A stretch of 64,000 bases of DNA from the NCBI GenBank assembly GCA_034440615.1, contig JAOTOM010003825.1, positions 62,001 to 126,000 of the forward strand, given 5' to 3'. The notes under the pieces were generated by a model. That model did no database searches, was not told the origin of the DNA, and saw only the letters and a program-made list of their open reading frames with translations. The stretch is from Ashinkailepas kermadecensis. Lineage: Eukaryota > Arthropoda > Thecostraca > Neolepadidae. Below, one piece after another: positions 21,931 to 33,620 of the stretch. The translations under genes and the position numbers were made by a program. Position 1 is the stretch's first letter. The number at the start of each line of letters is the position of its first letter.

Positions 21931-23165
21931 CACCGACCGACGGAATTTTGCGTTCCGAGCACGATATTTGTGGGGACTTCGGCGCGAGTTCGCGGGGCGC
22001 GTTGCACTTAGCCCCAGCGTGACTTTGTCGGATCTCGGTGCAAATTTTCGGGCCCCGGCTCGAGCTTTCTGGGGCTCGCCGTTTATATTTTCAACCCCCT
22101 ATGATAATTATTTGGGGCCCGACGCGGATTTCTGAGACCAGAGCGCGATTTTTTTGGGACGCTGGCGCGATTCTTGGGAGCCCACCCCTTCAGGAGGGAG
22201 GGAGGAGGACAGTTGCCCTTTTGGTACGCCACAACGGCTGTTCAACGATTTTTTTAACTTAATGGCACCCATTCAAAGTAGAAAGGTCCTTCGGAGGATA
22301 TTCTTCCAGGACCTGTTCTGAATGTTCCGGTGCTCGGGTCGATTGGACCGAGTCCCTATGATTTTTGGGGGCACAGTAATATTTTTAAAGACCCCTGAGC
22401 AAAAGCCTTTTGGGTCCACGACTATTGGGTCCCCGGCGCAATCTTTCCTGTCCGCAGTTTCTTTTTTCCTTTTATGCTTTTTCCTTTTTATACTTTCAAG
22501 GGCTGCGACGCGACTTTTTTTGTGTCCCAGTGCGTTTTTTGGGCTCCAGCGTAATTTGTTGGTATTCCTGGCGCGAGTTTTAGCGGCCTGGATCGTTTTT
22601 GGGGGCCAAACATTTTTCGGGGCTTCTGGTGCCATTGTTGGGGCTCCAGTGTCATTTTCCACTTCCGGATTATTTTTTTGTTGCCCTGGCTTCATTTTTT
22701 TGGGGGTCCCGATGAGGTGTTTTGGCCCCGGTGCGACTTGTCCTAGCGTGATTTTGAAGGACCCTGGCACGACTTCTTTGTACTCAGCGTGATTTTGAGG
22801 TCCCCATCGTGATTTTTGAATATCCAGGCGTGGCCCTTTTGGGCCCTCAATGTGATTTTCAGTGGCCTGGGCGTGACAGAATGGTATTTTCAGGTGCCCC
22901 GGTCCCACTTTTTGTAATCCCCAACGTCATTGCTAGGGGACCGGGAATGTATTTTTAGGGCCTCCAAAGTATATTTCAGAGGCCTCACCACGATTCTCGG
23001 GATCCCCGGTGACATCTTCATGGGCCCTCCGCAACTATATCTTTATCTATATCTTTATAATATCGTTTTGGGGTTCTCAATGGGATTTGCAGGGTCCCAG
23101 TGCCATTTTTTGGGTCCCAGCGGGATTTTTTTCCGGACTCCGGTGCGATTCTTGGAGACCCCACA
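21930..23165. repeat. Second block of the GCGATTTTTGGGGCC repeat
   Basis: Uses the same phrases as 18180-19690, for example GGGGACTTCGGCGCGAGTTC and GAGCTTTCTGGGGC. The two blocks share long collinear passages, such as CGAGCACGATATTTGTGGGG against the similar phrase near 18950. This suggests duplication of a repeat domain followed by divergence. Confidence 0.6.
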
Positions 23166-23789
23166 ACCTCGCATGGTGGGGTGGGGGTGGAGGTAACTGC
23201 TCCCTTTGCCCCACCCCCGTTCTGTACGGCACTGGATGGAATGAGACAGCTGATTATAAATTATTTTTCAAAACAATAATATGTCTTGTATTTCTGAAAG
23301 ATAGGGTTCGCACTCCGAGGAAAATTACACCCTGGAGAATACGCATTACTCTTTTTTGAAGTAAGGATTCTTTGTGTGTTCGATTGGCATAATTTTAATC
23401 CTAGAGAAAACAGCAATGGGTTATAAATGAGATAATTAATGCACTATACAATTTTAGGCGATGCTTTTTGCCTATGAGATATTTAAATTTGATGCCATTC
23501 CTATGTTACATTGTTGTGATGTTTGTAAAATTGCGGATATGGCATGTAAATTTCAAATTTTCATCCATGTATAAGCCAAGATACTGGACTAGAATTTGAT
23601 GCAAAATAGTAACCCAGTAAATTCAACCTTGATATCGTCATCTGTTTTGTGATTGTTATGTAACTGGCACTTACATTTATTTTATTCATATTCATTTCAT
23701 ATTTATTTATGTTATGTTATATTATATTTATTTATTTATGATGCAATTATATTCATTTAGTGAAAGAAAGGTGCGAATGTTGCCATTGT
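23166..23789. other. AT-rich unassigned stretch
   Basis: Begins with a G/C-run segment ending CCCCCGTTCTGTACGGCACTGG, which resembles a reversed CAGTGCCGTAC element end. The rest is AT-rich with TTATTTAT words and no supported gene. Confidence 0.4.
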
Positions 23790-25060
23790 GAGGTTTTTGG
23801 CAAGGAATTTGTTATCTTGTTCAGAAGTTCTTGACACAATCAATGTTTTTGCGAAAAATGGCTCAGTCATCAGCACATGGAAATGTCTCACATTCTACTT
23901 ACAATCTAACGACATCATTTGCATATATTATAAAGAGTAAGGGACCGATAATTGAGCCTTGTGGTACACCCCATCGTAATTCTCTGAAAGCAGAGGCGCT
24001 GTTATTTATTGTCGTAGCTTGTGTTCTTTCTGATATATATGATTGTATCATTTGATGACATTTCCCTTCCTACCATATTTTTTCCCCATTTTTGCTCATG
24101 ATATTTTTATCAACAGTAGCAAATGCCTTCGTCAAATCAAGGTAAAATCCAGTAACATTTTACTATCTTGAAATCCCTTGGTCATCAGGTTCTGTATGAA
24201 GAGAAGAGGGCAATATGTTGACCTCTCTTTTTGAAAACCAAATTGTTTATCAGAAAGTAGATGGTATACTGTAAAATGCTCCATGAGCTGTTTGTAGATT
24301 ATTCTTTCTAATACTTTTTTTAAAAACCGATATGGAAGAATACTAGTTGATCGAGAGCTACAAAATGTTGCCAGGTCACCTTTTTGTACATGGACTTCAC
24401 AACAGCAATTTTAAATTGCTTGGGGAAGATCCCATAGCTGAGGCATAAGTTTATGGCATGCGTTAAGCTTGCAAATATCGACCTATGTGATTGTCTAAAT
24501 ATCTTGGAATTGATTCTACCAACGCCTCACCCAACAATTTTATAATCAATGATCACCGTATCTAAATTGTTTTCTATTATTGCTAATTGCACCATTGATA
24601 TGTCTGTGAAGGCATGTATGAATGCTAATGCATTGGTGTTGTTTTGAGGAATCTGTTCCCTCATTTTTGGTGCAATTTCTGTGAAGCATTTATTAAGTCA
24701 CTTATTCAGTCATTTATTAAGTAGCTGCATCATTTTCTAGAGCAACGTCTGTATCTGTGTTAACTTTGTCAGGAATATTATGTTTAGAAGGAGTTTGTCT
24801 CAGTATCTGATTAAGGGCTTTCCACATCTCTTTTGGACTATTCTGATATTTGTCGAATTCAGCTTCATAATGAAGTATTTTTGCTGTTCTGATTATTGTG
24901 ACCAGCGTGCTTTATATTCTTGTATCTTTGCTTGTTTTCATCTAATCCATTGATATATAAGTTTTTGATGAAATCAAATTTTACGTAGGGTTTTTCTTAA
25001 TAAAACTTGGGCATATGTAAATGCATCGATCCCACTTTCATGTGCTTTAATTAAGCCGTG
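23790..25060 (-). mobile_element. Decayed LINE with reverse-transcriptase remnants
   Basis: Reading the minus strand in pieces gives, in order, SILPYRFLKKVLERII and LLSDKQFGFQKERST, then YLDLTKAF (motif A), then QGSIIGPLLFIIYANDV (motif B and after), then a CADD in place of YADD or FADD (motif C). The upstream part (24500-25060) keeps fragments such as FTEIAPKMREQIP. The pieces lie in different frames with several stops, so the element is dead. The motif order and spacing are those of a non-LTR retrotransposon. Confidence 0.75.
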
Positions 25061-26739
25061 ACATGCTTCTTCAGGATTAGTTTAATCAAACAAAATTCTA
25101 GTTTATTGGCCATATTCTTCTCTAGGATAGTACACTACAACACTCAATATCAGCATCTTTCAAGCAGAAGCAATCCATTCAATTGCTATGCCTCATGGCA
25201 GGATTATTATTCAGTGTCAAAGCTATTCATGTGCAGATTAGGAGGTGTATTCGATGATGGCAGGGGCTGTTAGAGGTTACATTCGTGTTTCCCTCATGCG
25301 AATTGTCTGGTCCTGGCCAAGAGTAGCAATTCACCCGTAATAGTACTTTCCCTCCCTTGCAATAACCTTTGGTATCCAATGTTTACTGTTTCCATATTAC
25401 TTGACTGGTTTTCATCAATACAAGCTCAACAATGGTACACAAGATCGTCAAAACGTCTCCCGATGCATTGCTGGCTACGATGCTGCATTTTGTAATGCAC
25501 TACAACTGGGCGAAATGATGAACTTCAATACATCTTAAATATTGAGGTATTATGTTGTGTGATTAGCTACACTGATGGGGCAGAAATGCGACTAGAATAC
25601 TGTATTCATGCGGCATCTGGTAGCACATGTTGGCGTATTATGTTCAATTCACTCTGAACATCACCTTCATTGTGTATTCTCCCTATATGCTGTTTTACGA
25701 GTATGATCCTCCCGAAGTTTATGCACATTGTTCAGCAGAACAGTGGACGAAGTGCACCGTTGCCCCATATTACTGTCATTTTGTGTATGTTTCGTCATTG
25801 ACATGTTGCAATATTCTGTCATTGCAGCTCTCATTCGCGTGGCGGGCTTCCAACTCGGGTTTAAATGCAGCATTTAACATCCTGTGAATAGGTCACGTAC
25901 GAGCAATTGCTCGCATGCTCCACTTCAGGAACTCGGTTCCTGACAGGGCTGAGGCCGAAGAATACCTTTCGCGCTTGGAGTATAATTTCCCCGTTCACAT
26001 CAAAGTATTCTGCCTGCTTATCGGGAAAAATTAAATGTAGTGAATACAAATATGTTGCATTATTATCTAGAGAGATCATTTACATCCAGAGGACTGAAAA
26101 TATGCGAATATTACCATCTACAAGTGTCTTGTGGAAATTGCTCACGATGGTAGCTGACGATGGCGTCAGTACCCGCTACTCTGTAGCCTAGCAACCAGTA
26201 TTGGCTCGTTGTCTGCCACTCGGTAGCCTAGCAACCAGTTCAGCTCGTGGTCTAGAACTAGTGTAACCCAGCTCATTGTCCGTCGCTCTGTTGCCTGGCA
26301 ACCAGCATGACCTTCTGTAAGCAGCTACCAGCCGACCTTTTCGGCCAAATAATGAGCGCTCCAACGACCAAATCCGTCTTGTAGCACGATAACCGTCCAC
26401 TCCAACTGCCCCGGCGGTCAGCATGGCAAATGCATGCAGGTAGGTTTAACCCTTGGGTTTAACCATTGATGACCAGTGACTCACAGCCCATCTCTTAAGC
26501 TGACCCGTGTCGCCGTAGAAGGTCAACTGCTCGACTGGAAGGACTGGTATTGGCATCTATTTTACGAATTTACACGCAAACTTTAATGAAATAGCCCAGC
26601 ACAACTTCTCGCATCAAAATTACCAAGAAGGCTGATGAAAATGGATTGAAAATGAAGAGATTAATCTATCTTAATTTTATAGTTTCGTTGCGATGGCCTG
26701 CATGCCCGTGCACCTACGCAGCGCGAAAATTATAAGTAT
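25061..26739. other. Unassigned AT-rich stretch with a degenerate repeat
   Basis: Between about 26190 and 26320 the phrase TAGCCTAGCAACCAGT with GCTCGTTGTCTGCCAC recurs in diverged form (three or four copies). Elsewhere nothing is supported. Confidence 0.45.
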
Positions 26740-26955
26740 AGCACCGACTCGTGACCGTTTGATGTGGCATACACGAGCCGACTCGTGACCGTCTGATGTG
26801 GCATACACGAGCCGACTCGTGACAGTCTCATGTGACATACACGAGCCGACTCGTGACCGTCTCATGTGACATACACGAGCCGACTCGTGACCGTCTGATA
26901 TGACATACACGAGCCGACTCGTGACCGTCTGATGCGGCGTACACGAGCCGACGAG
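26740..26955. repeat. 34-bp minisatellite
   Basis: Six copies of GACTCGTGACCGTCTGATGT plus GGCATACACGAGCC. CGACTCGTGA and TACACGAGCCG form partial inverted words inside each unit. Confidence 0.95.
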
Positions 26956-27182
26956 CAGCGAGAAGAGTGGTCCAACTTTAATTGGCTGTTGATCATGAGA
27001 ACCAAGCACTGGTTCCCCATAGTGTCGCCAATCTTCTAGCCACTGACCAGACAGAAATCGATGGACTAGGGCCCATCCCGGACGGGCGTCAAACTGCACA
27101 TTGACGATCAATGTCTCTCGCCAATATTGCTTCTGCACGTCCTTCCTGCAGTGCAGACGGCACCAGCATCCGCATGATACGG

Positions 27183-27766
27183 CTATCTTTTGACGCGGTC
27201 GGTACGGCGCTTCTGCCTTTGGTGAACTTCAGCATTACCCATTCCGATGTTCATGCATCCTAGAAACACTCCCTCGTCTACTCTGCCTTTAAGTCCTGTG
27301 CCCTTGTTTCCATATCTGACCAAATCCTTTCCGCCAGCGACCCAGCGGAGATGTTCCTTCTCTGCCTGTTGGATTTGACCGAATGTTTTGATGTGATAGG
27401 TCATTCGAAGTCCGCTCAAAATTAAGGCTCTACGGTATCGACATCCCTTGGTTTTCAGCTTACCTTCATAATCACGGCGAGAGTGTCAGCCTCACTGACA
27501 CTCTGCTGTGTCAGTGACCAATTTGTCGGGACCAATACAAAGTCCGTATCATTGCCCAACAGCATCGGAGTCAATCAAGCATCAACTCTCTGTCCTTGCT
27601 CTGCTGCATCTTCTCTAACGTCGTCAGTCTGCTCGCAGAAGGCGCAGTAGTAGTCCAGTGCTGGGAAGTCAGCAACATCCTCGTCATGCTCAAAGCTTCT
27701 CGGTACAATTTTGCGATCATGATCTCCTCCCAATCTCAGAAGCCAAAGCTCACTCACTTTCGCCAC
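27183..27766 (-). pseudogene. Unrecognised coding remnant with an in-frame TGA
   Basis: On the minus strand a strong acceptor (TTATGTTCGCAG, AG at 27768-27767) is followed by codon-biased sequence starting VAKVSELWLLRLGGDHDRKI, with DYYCAFCEQTDD further on. A TGA at 27577-27575 interrupts, and the same frame then continues LTPMLLGNDTDFVLVPTNW to a good donor, AAG followed by GTAAGC, at 27463. After a frame change the strand stays coding-like to a TAG at 27183, with RRALILSGLRMTYHIK, KDLVRYGNKGTGLKG and FLGCMNIGMGNAEVHQ. A further coding-like frame follows at about 27130-26960 (QKQYWRETLIVNVQFDARPG). I recognise no family. It may be a decayed host gene, a transposon gene, or exons of a live gene whose introns I have misplaced. 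Confidence 0.45.
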
Positions 27767-27849
27767 CTGCGAACATAATGTGAATGTTCGCAGCCGGACA
27801 CCGTCAATTATCGCAACTTGTCGAGCACGCGAGCGCCCACCGTTCGCTT

Positions 27850-28560
27850 GTGTTGCAGGTGAGGGGCCACCTACCGCCCGCTTGCGTCGCAGCTGAGGAG
27901 CCACATACGGCCGGCTTGTGTCGCAGTTGAAGAGCCACATACCCCCGCTTGTGTCGCAGCTGAGGGTCCACCTACCGCCCGTTTGTGTGGCATCTGAGGG
28001 GCCCACCTACGGCCCGTTTGTGTTGCAGCTGAGGAGCCACCTACCGCCCACTTGTGTCGCAGCTGATGATCCACCTACAGCCCGCTTGTGTCGCAGCTAA
28101 TGGGCCACCTACCGCCCGCTTGTGTCGCATCTGAGGGGCTACCTACCGCCCGTTTGCGTCGCAGCTGAGGAACCACATACGGCCCACTTGTGTCGCAGTT
28201 GAAGAGCCATCTACCCCAGCTTGTGTCGTAACTGAGGGGCCACCTGCCGTCCGCTTGTGTCGCAGCTGAGAAGCCACCTACCGCCCACTTGTGTCGCAGC
28301 TGAGGGGCTACCTACCTCCCGCTTGTGTCGCAGTTGAAGAGCAACCTACCGCCCGCTTGTGTCGCAACTTAGTGGCCACATACCACCCGCTTGTGTCGCA
28401 GCTAAGGGGCTACCTGCAGCCCACTTGTGTCGCAGCTAAGAGACCGCCTTCCGCCCGCTTGTGTCGCAGCTAATAGGCCGCCTTCCGCCCGCTTGTGTCG
28501 CAGCTGAGGGGCTACCTACCGCCCGCTTGTGTTCCAGCTAAGGGGTCACCTACCGCCCGC
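27850..28560. repeat. 33-bp minisatellite
   Basis: About 22 copies of CCACCTACCGCCCGCTTGTG plus TCGCAGCTGAGGG, diverged by a few substitutions per unit. It sits immediately upstream, in the minus sense, of the coding remnant at 27183-27766. Confidence 0.95.
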
Positions 28561-28732
28561 TATCATCTTCGTCCTGCTCAATGGCCCGGTTCTCTCGCAG
28601 ATCCGGTACTGCATTTCAGTGTACGGAAACTGAACGAATGCAAATCCTTCTAGAGGGCAAAATAAATCACCAACTGATTATACAAATTATATCCCGCTGC
28701 AAAAAAAAATTGAGCATGTATCGGCTCTGCTA

Positions 28733-28800
28733 GAGAGGCTCTGGGCAGGAGAGAGGCTGGGCAGGAGAGAGGCTGGGCAGGAGAGAGGCTGGGCAGGATG
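28733..28800. repeat. 16-bp tandem repeat
   Basis: Four copies of GCTGGGCAGGAGAGAG. Confidence 0.9.
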
Positions 28801-28963
28801 GGTGCGATGATCTGATATCCTACCACACGCTGTGCTTGGTGCACAGGGTAAGGCGCCTCGATGAGACTGTGCCCTGGCCTTTTGACTCGCACTGGTGGCT
28901 GAGAATCGTGATCGGCCCACTAGGCGATATTTTATTTATATCGTATGCAATTACATACTTAGA

Positions 28964-28971
28964 TATAAATA
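28964..28971 (+). promoter_or_regulatory. TATA box for the gene at 29040
   Basis: TATAAATA, a consensus TATA box, lies 76 bp before an ATG in excellent context. A start site about 30 bp downstream would leave a 5' UTR of about 45 bases. Confidence 0.4.
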
Positions 28972-29039
28972 GATTGGCTGCACCCACTACTTACGCGAAC
29001 AAAAACAAAACAAAACAAAAACATTGGGATACAGTGACC

Positions 29040-29678
29040 ATGGACAAGAAAGGGGTAGAATATCCAAGTTTCGTGAAAATGTAAGTACTATTGATCATTG
29101 TGTGGCTTGAGTCGATGGCCAAATGGCTAATTGTCAAATTGAACTTAATTTATCAATAAACTATGTTACGCAGCTTGTGCATCAATCGAACAAATTATTT
29201 GAGATTGAAACCAGACTTCCTTACAATCTTCACGACAGTTGACTTGAGCTGCCTGAAGATGTTTCCTGCTTAGCTTATGTACGACAAGAATATGATCCTC
29301 TTGCTTGTTTTCTGCGTCACCGCCGTTCTTTCTACAATTTGTTTTGCAGTGTGTTTTCCTCTTGGAACAAGTCCCTTCGCGTCTTTAAGTTTATTAACAC
29401 CCGTAAAGGCAAACAATAATATTTACATACATACATCATTTTGATCTACCTCTTTCAATACCCTGGTCCGTTTCCATATTCACACATATACCTATTTACA
29501 TAGATATAACATTCCTTTCAGGTTTCCTGGTGCCGACAATTCAGACGACCTCTGGCGAAGTCTGAAGCATTTGCCGCATCAAAGTGAACAAGCAAGCCAA
29601 GCTAGTGAAAATGCGAAGCGGCGTATGAGGGAAAGAAGCGGTGTGCGAGTGCGAGCGCAGCTCTGTTGTAGGTGCTGA
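29040..29678 (+). CDS. Candidate two-exon small gene, unrecognised product
   Basis: Exon 1 (29040-29080) starts with ATG in the context GTGACCATGG and encodes MDKKGVEYPSFVK plus two bases. It ends at a perfect donor, GTAAGT (29081). The intron of 441 bp ends in a pyrimidine-rich acceptor, CATTCCTTTCAG (29521). Exon 2 begins at 29522 in the matching phase and reads FPGADNSDDLWRSLKHLPHQ, then a charged stretch with AKRRMRERSGVRVRAQ, to TGA at 29676-29678. The joined product is 65 residues, hydrophilic, with no signal peptide or membrane segment. No domain is recognised. Exon 2 could instead splice onward before its stop. All signals agree, but no homology supports the model. Confidence 0.4.
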
Positions 29679-30049
29679 ATGTGCACACTGCACAACGTAC
29701 AAATATAGGAGCAGGTGTGGAATACATTGCTTTTCTGGGCATTGACGGATTTAAGTGAATGGGACTATTGTTGTATACGTTGCCTAGTCATGTCTAGACG
29801 GTACTCAATCAATATGACAGTGAAAACAAACGTACAAAAATAACTGAAGTTATAAAATTAAAGTGCAGAACCACTCACTTGCCAGCAGAATGGATTCACA
29901 TTGTGCCAGCTGTAACCCACCAGCACGAAATGTGCTTTCCGTGACTCATTTCTGCAAACGTGCTTGTGAGAGTGTGCTGTGTGATTTCCGCAAAGCTCTG
30001 TTGACCTAAATTCTTTCCACGTGCAGGATGCGTTTCGACTGCAACACTT
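29679..30049. other. Unassigned stretch
   Basis: AT-rich sequence with no AATAAA signal evident for the upstream candidate gene. Confidence 0.4.
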
Positions 30050-30500
30050 TCTTGTGGGATCCTACAGGACCTCTATGTGGGATCCAACAGGATGTCCTGT
30101 GCGATCCTGAAGAATGTCCTCGTGTGGTCCTATAGGATGTCCTGTCGGATCATGCATGTTTTTTTTATCGGATACTACAGGATGTCTCTGTACGATCCTG
30201 CATTACTTCTCTGTAGAATCCTGCAGGACTTCTCTGGGATTTTGCAGGATTTCACTGTCGGATCCTACATGATGTCTCTGCACGATCCTGCATAATTTCT
30301 CTGTGGGATCCTGCAGGACTTCTTTGCGGGATCATGCAGGATTTGTCTGTGGGATCATGCAGACGTTCTCTGTGAGATCCTGCTGGATTTCACTGTCGGA
30401 GTATGCATTATTTCTCTGTGGGGTCCTGCAGGATTTGTCGGTACGATCCTGCAGGATTTCTGTGTGGAATCCTGCATGGTTACTTCGTGAGACCCCGCAT
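30050..30500. repeat. Diverged about 25-bp minisatellite, GGATCCTGCAGGA type
   Basis: About 17 diverged copies of a unit such as GGGATCCTGCAGGACTTCTC plus TGTG. Each good copy carries GGATCC and CTGCAG six-base palindromes next to each other. Confidence 0.85.
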
Positions 30501-30766
30501 AATTCATTGCAGATAACTACCACATGATTTCTGTAGGACTCTCCTGAACGATTTGTGTCGGACAGTGATACAGGTATCCTGCAGGGCCTTTTCACCAGGA
30601 TTTTGGGCCCACGATATCTTACAACTGTGTGAGGCGTGCACAACTTGCACAACAAAAAGCAAATTTCGAGCGATGGCAAAAGCATGAGGCAGTCTACCCC
30701 CTGTGCATATACGACAGACGTCTATCTGAGCGACACGGCCCGAAAGGTGGTGCTTTCGGAACGGTG

Positions 30767-30774
30767 TATAAATA
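30767..30774 (+). promoter_or_regulatory. TATA-like sequence upstream of an ORF
   Basis: TATAAATA in GGTGTATAAATACATG, 104 bp before the ATG of the frame at 30878. Several ATGs intervene, so the link is weak. Confidence 0.2.
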
Positions 30775-30877
30775 CATGCATTTGTGTACTTGGATTCATG
30801 CCGTATCTGACACGTGTAGTCTTTTTCCCAGTGTAGGGCGCCATGCCTGCTTCTGCGCGGTGACCAGTTAGCGTGCC

Positions 30878-31192
30878 ATGTTTTCCACATCTGCCCCTCG
30901 CTGGAGCAGAACAGGACAGTGGATGTGTCGGTCGAGCGCAGTGGTTCGTGCAGCTGGTGCTCAGGCCTGCCTCCTGTCTGATGGCGGTAATCATCCCGCC
31001 GATTGTGCTGCCTCCCAGCGGTTCAATCTTGCACCGCACGGCGGCATCACGGCCCACTTTTTGTCGCGGCTGCAAATGACCGCGCTGTGTTTCAGCTCTG
31101 ATTACAGTCAATCAGCTTGGGCTCGGCTGAGTCGTCCGACTTCAGTTCCCCGTGAAAAATGTGCGGACTCGTTGCCAGCTGATTTGCTGTAA
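30878..31192 (+). CDS. Possible small ORF, unrecognised
   Basis: A 104-codon frame beginning MFSTSAPRWSRTG with mixed but plausible codon use and several Cys residues. A longer minus-strand frame (30722-31111) overlaps it, so the direction is uncertain. No domain recognised. Confidence 0.2.
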   Translation: MFSTSAPRWSRTGQWMCRSSAVVRAAGAQACLLSDGGNHPADCAASQRFNLAPHGGITAHFLSRLQMTALCFSSDYSQSAWARLSRPTSVPREKCADSLPADLL

Positions 31193-32150
31193 TGGAATGT
31201 AAGCTGGGTCAATGTTCCTGCCGCCGAGCTAGTTCGAGAAGTTGATCATATCCTACTCAGTCGAATTATTTGCTGTACTCCGCCCGGCATGCTTCTTCAA
31301 TGCTCTGGCGTTTTTCGTCATGTAGCTGTTGGTTGCACCTCTTGTCCGGAATCACCTTTTTCCATTTTGATTAAATTGTGCACATTCGTATATACCAACA
31401 ATACCGATGCGAACGAAGGTGTACAACAAAAACATCCCCTCAGATGTTCTCTCCAGGTTGTGTTCCACGGAATGCAACATACAATATTCAGCAATAAGCG
31501 TTTTTGTTAGCGGATGTGCTAAGATCAATGCTAGTCGTTGATTCCAATAACTCTGACTTACATGTAGATTAATTGATTTGTTCTCTCAATGGCTCTGTTT
31601 GTCAGGATATGACAATAAGCGCCTGACAATGGTTTCTTGTTTTATATCTTGTTTTCTTTCTAAAAATGTAGCGTTTATCAAAACAGCTTGTAAGAGCCTG
31701 GTTAAAGATCCAAGGCGTTTAGAAGCATGATTTTAACATAATTAGATTGAGCTCCAGACGTAGTGAAGCAAAATTACCGACACCCTTTTAAAGTTCGCTG
31801 GCATTGGTTGGAATATCATGAAAGAAATGAACTCTAGCTTAACAGCATGCAAGATATGCATATGTTGCATGAGGTTTTTAAGCACACTGAAGTACTGCTT
31901 CACACTCACACTTTGTGACAGGATAAATTTTGCCCTCCTTAATATGTTTAATTAACACGCAGTGATACTCAGTATTCAATTTATGTGTATGAAGGAAAAA
32001 GTGACATCACATTATATTTGCTTGGTGTACTTTTTCGAAGAGCATGGTCGATATTGGAAAACAAAATCGCACAATTTGTGTTGTTCCAAGCTTTTGGCGA
32101 AATAGTATCAATTGACACATAAAAACTATATATCAGACGATAAAGCAGAC
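31193..32150. other. AT-rich unassigned stretch
   Basis: No gene, RNA or repeat could be supported. Confidence 0.45.
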
Positions 32151-32212
32151 GTTGAGGGAAAAGTGCGTCAGGTTTTGTTTCATCACTCTAGCTCCACTAC
32201 AAACAGAAAAAC

Positions 32213-32411
32213 GACTCGCTGACAACACGTACTACTCCCGGAGCAACGACAAACCAGCGTACTACAAGGGAATTGGAGGCAATGACTTCATCTGCCGCTC
32301 GAAGATTAAAATTAACGACCAAAAGTCACAAAAATGTAATACGTTGTGTACATTTTATCAAAGAGCGGGAATTTCCTCGGGCGAACGTGCTCCGAAAACT
32401 TTTGTGAAAGG
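32213..32411 (+). CDS. Candidate internal exon, unrecognised
   Basis: A pyrimidine-rich acceptor ending CTACAAACAG leads into a frame with C/G-biased third positions in an AT-rich setting. It reads RLADNTYYSRSNDKPAYYKG, then IGGNDFICRSKIKIND, and stays open to a good donor, AAAG followed by GTAGGG (32412). The exon would be about 199 nt. Tyrosine is frequent. I recognise no family and found no partner exon. Confidence 0.28.
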
Positions 32412-33299
32412 TAGGGCACGATAGTGTGCATAATGTACCTCACTTTACTTGAGAGAGGCTTATCAGGCTCTCACGATTCGAGATATCATCATTTTTCAGA
32501 ACACCAACCTGTTCACTTCTTGAAGTTCTATTGACGTTGGAAGTTCTAGGTACACCATAAGATCAGCATGGAAAAAGCATCCACTGTGCTTGATTGTGTG
32601 AATATTGCACCTCACTTTGCATGAGATAGGTCTACACAGGCTCTCGTAATTCGATATATCTTCCTTTTTTCAGAACACCAACCTGCTCACCTCTTTAAAA
32701 TCACTTATTGGCTTGACTGATCTCTGCGCATATATTTATTCTGAGTGTTCTGCTTTCAGCATGCCAAATGTTTTATGCTGCCAAATGCTACCAAATGCTA
32801 CCGAAACGACAGAAACCATTCAATTGTTCTCCAGTTCAGAATGTATTGTGCTGCTGTGAATATTTTCAGTCTGCTGAAGTTTTAATGTGTTTTATTTTTT
32901 AAAGTTTTAATTGTCGTAATAATTGGGCCACCTGGGATTCAAACCTGAGGATATGATATTTCCTCAATGACTAGTCATAAAACGGCAATTATATGAATTT
33001 ATTCGTATATTAGTGTCGATCTCAAATACGACCGCAGCTTCGATTGCGCAGAACTTTTCGCACAATGAGAAAGGCACAAGGTGTAGCAAATATACCAATG
33101 TGACACGCGGCGTGAGTAATAGCGCACACGCTACATTTCGGTGTCGTCACATATCGTAGCATTCCGGCCGCAGCAGTTCAATAGTGCCACATAATTGCTC
33201 TGAGTTAGCAGTGCAACTGAAACAAATTTGAACTAGGCCGCTTCGTAGCATACGGGCTCGTTAACCCTATTCCGCTATGATCCCTATGACCGCTACGAT
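32412..33299. other. AT-rich unassigned stretch with a short duplication
   Basis: Two diverged copies of a segment of about 190 bp (about 32420-32530 and 32600-32700) share phrases such as TACCTCACTTTACTTGAGA / CACCTCACTTTGCATGAGA and CAGAACACCAACCTG. No gene is supported. Confidence 0.4.
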
Positions 33300-33620
33300 C
33301 CCTAACGGGCAAATATGCGGAACTAATACGTCATCAAAAACGAAAACTCAGAAATTGCTATGGTGCGTTTCGTTGTATCCCAAAAGATAAACAAACGCTG
33401 AAAGTTTCATTCAAATATCTGTATTTAAAGCGTGACGACTGGTTGAGCATTGTTGGAGGTGACCTCACTTGACCTTCAATAACTCGTTGACCGTAGATGA
33501 CCTGACCTAAATATTGTTTACACAACATGCCAAATGGACGTGGAAAACGGTGTGCAAAATTTCTGCGCGCTGCCGTGCGCCGTTTTTCTCTGTCCGCGGA
33601 AAATCTCAGGTGTGTGTGTG
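33300..33620 (+). mobile_element. Dispersed repeat copy 1, bearing AGGTCA half-sites
   Basis: Matches the reverse complement of 36480-36820 over about 320 bp. Shared passages include GGGCAAATATGC, GCGTGACGACTGGTTGA, GGAGGTGACCTCAC, AACTCGTTGACC and GCGCTGCCGTGCGCCGTT. The left and right limits come only from where the two copies stop matching. Coding capacity, termini and class are unknown. Confidence 0.75.

Noticed and set aside
27575..27577. TGA read as selenocysteine in the minus-strand coding remnant.
   Set aside because: No SECIS-like hairpin was recognised downstream, and a frame change follows, so decay is simpler.
33527..33609. A tempting first exon (MPNGRGKRCAKFLRAAVRRF) with a donor in phase with the exon at 34023.
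   Set aside because: The segment aligns with the reverse complement of the dispersed repeat at 36480-36820, so its open frame comes from a mobile repeat. The phase match is taken as chance.
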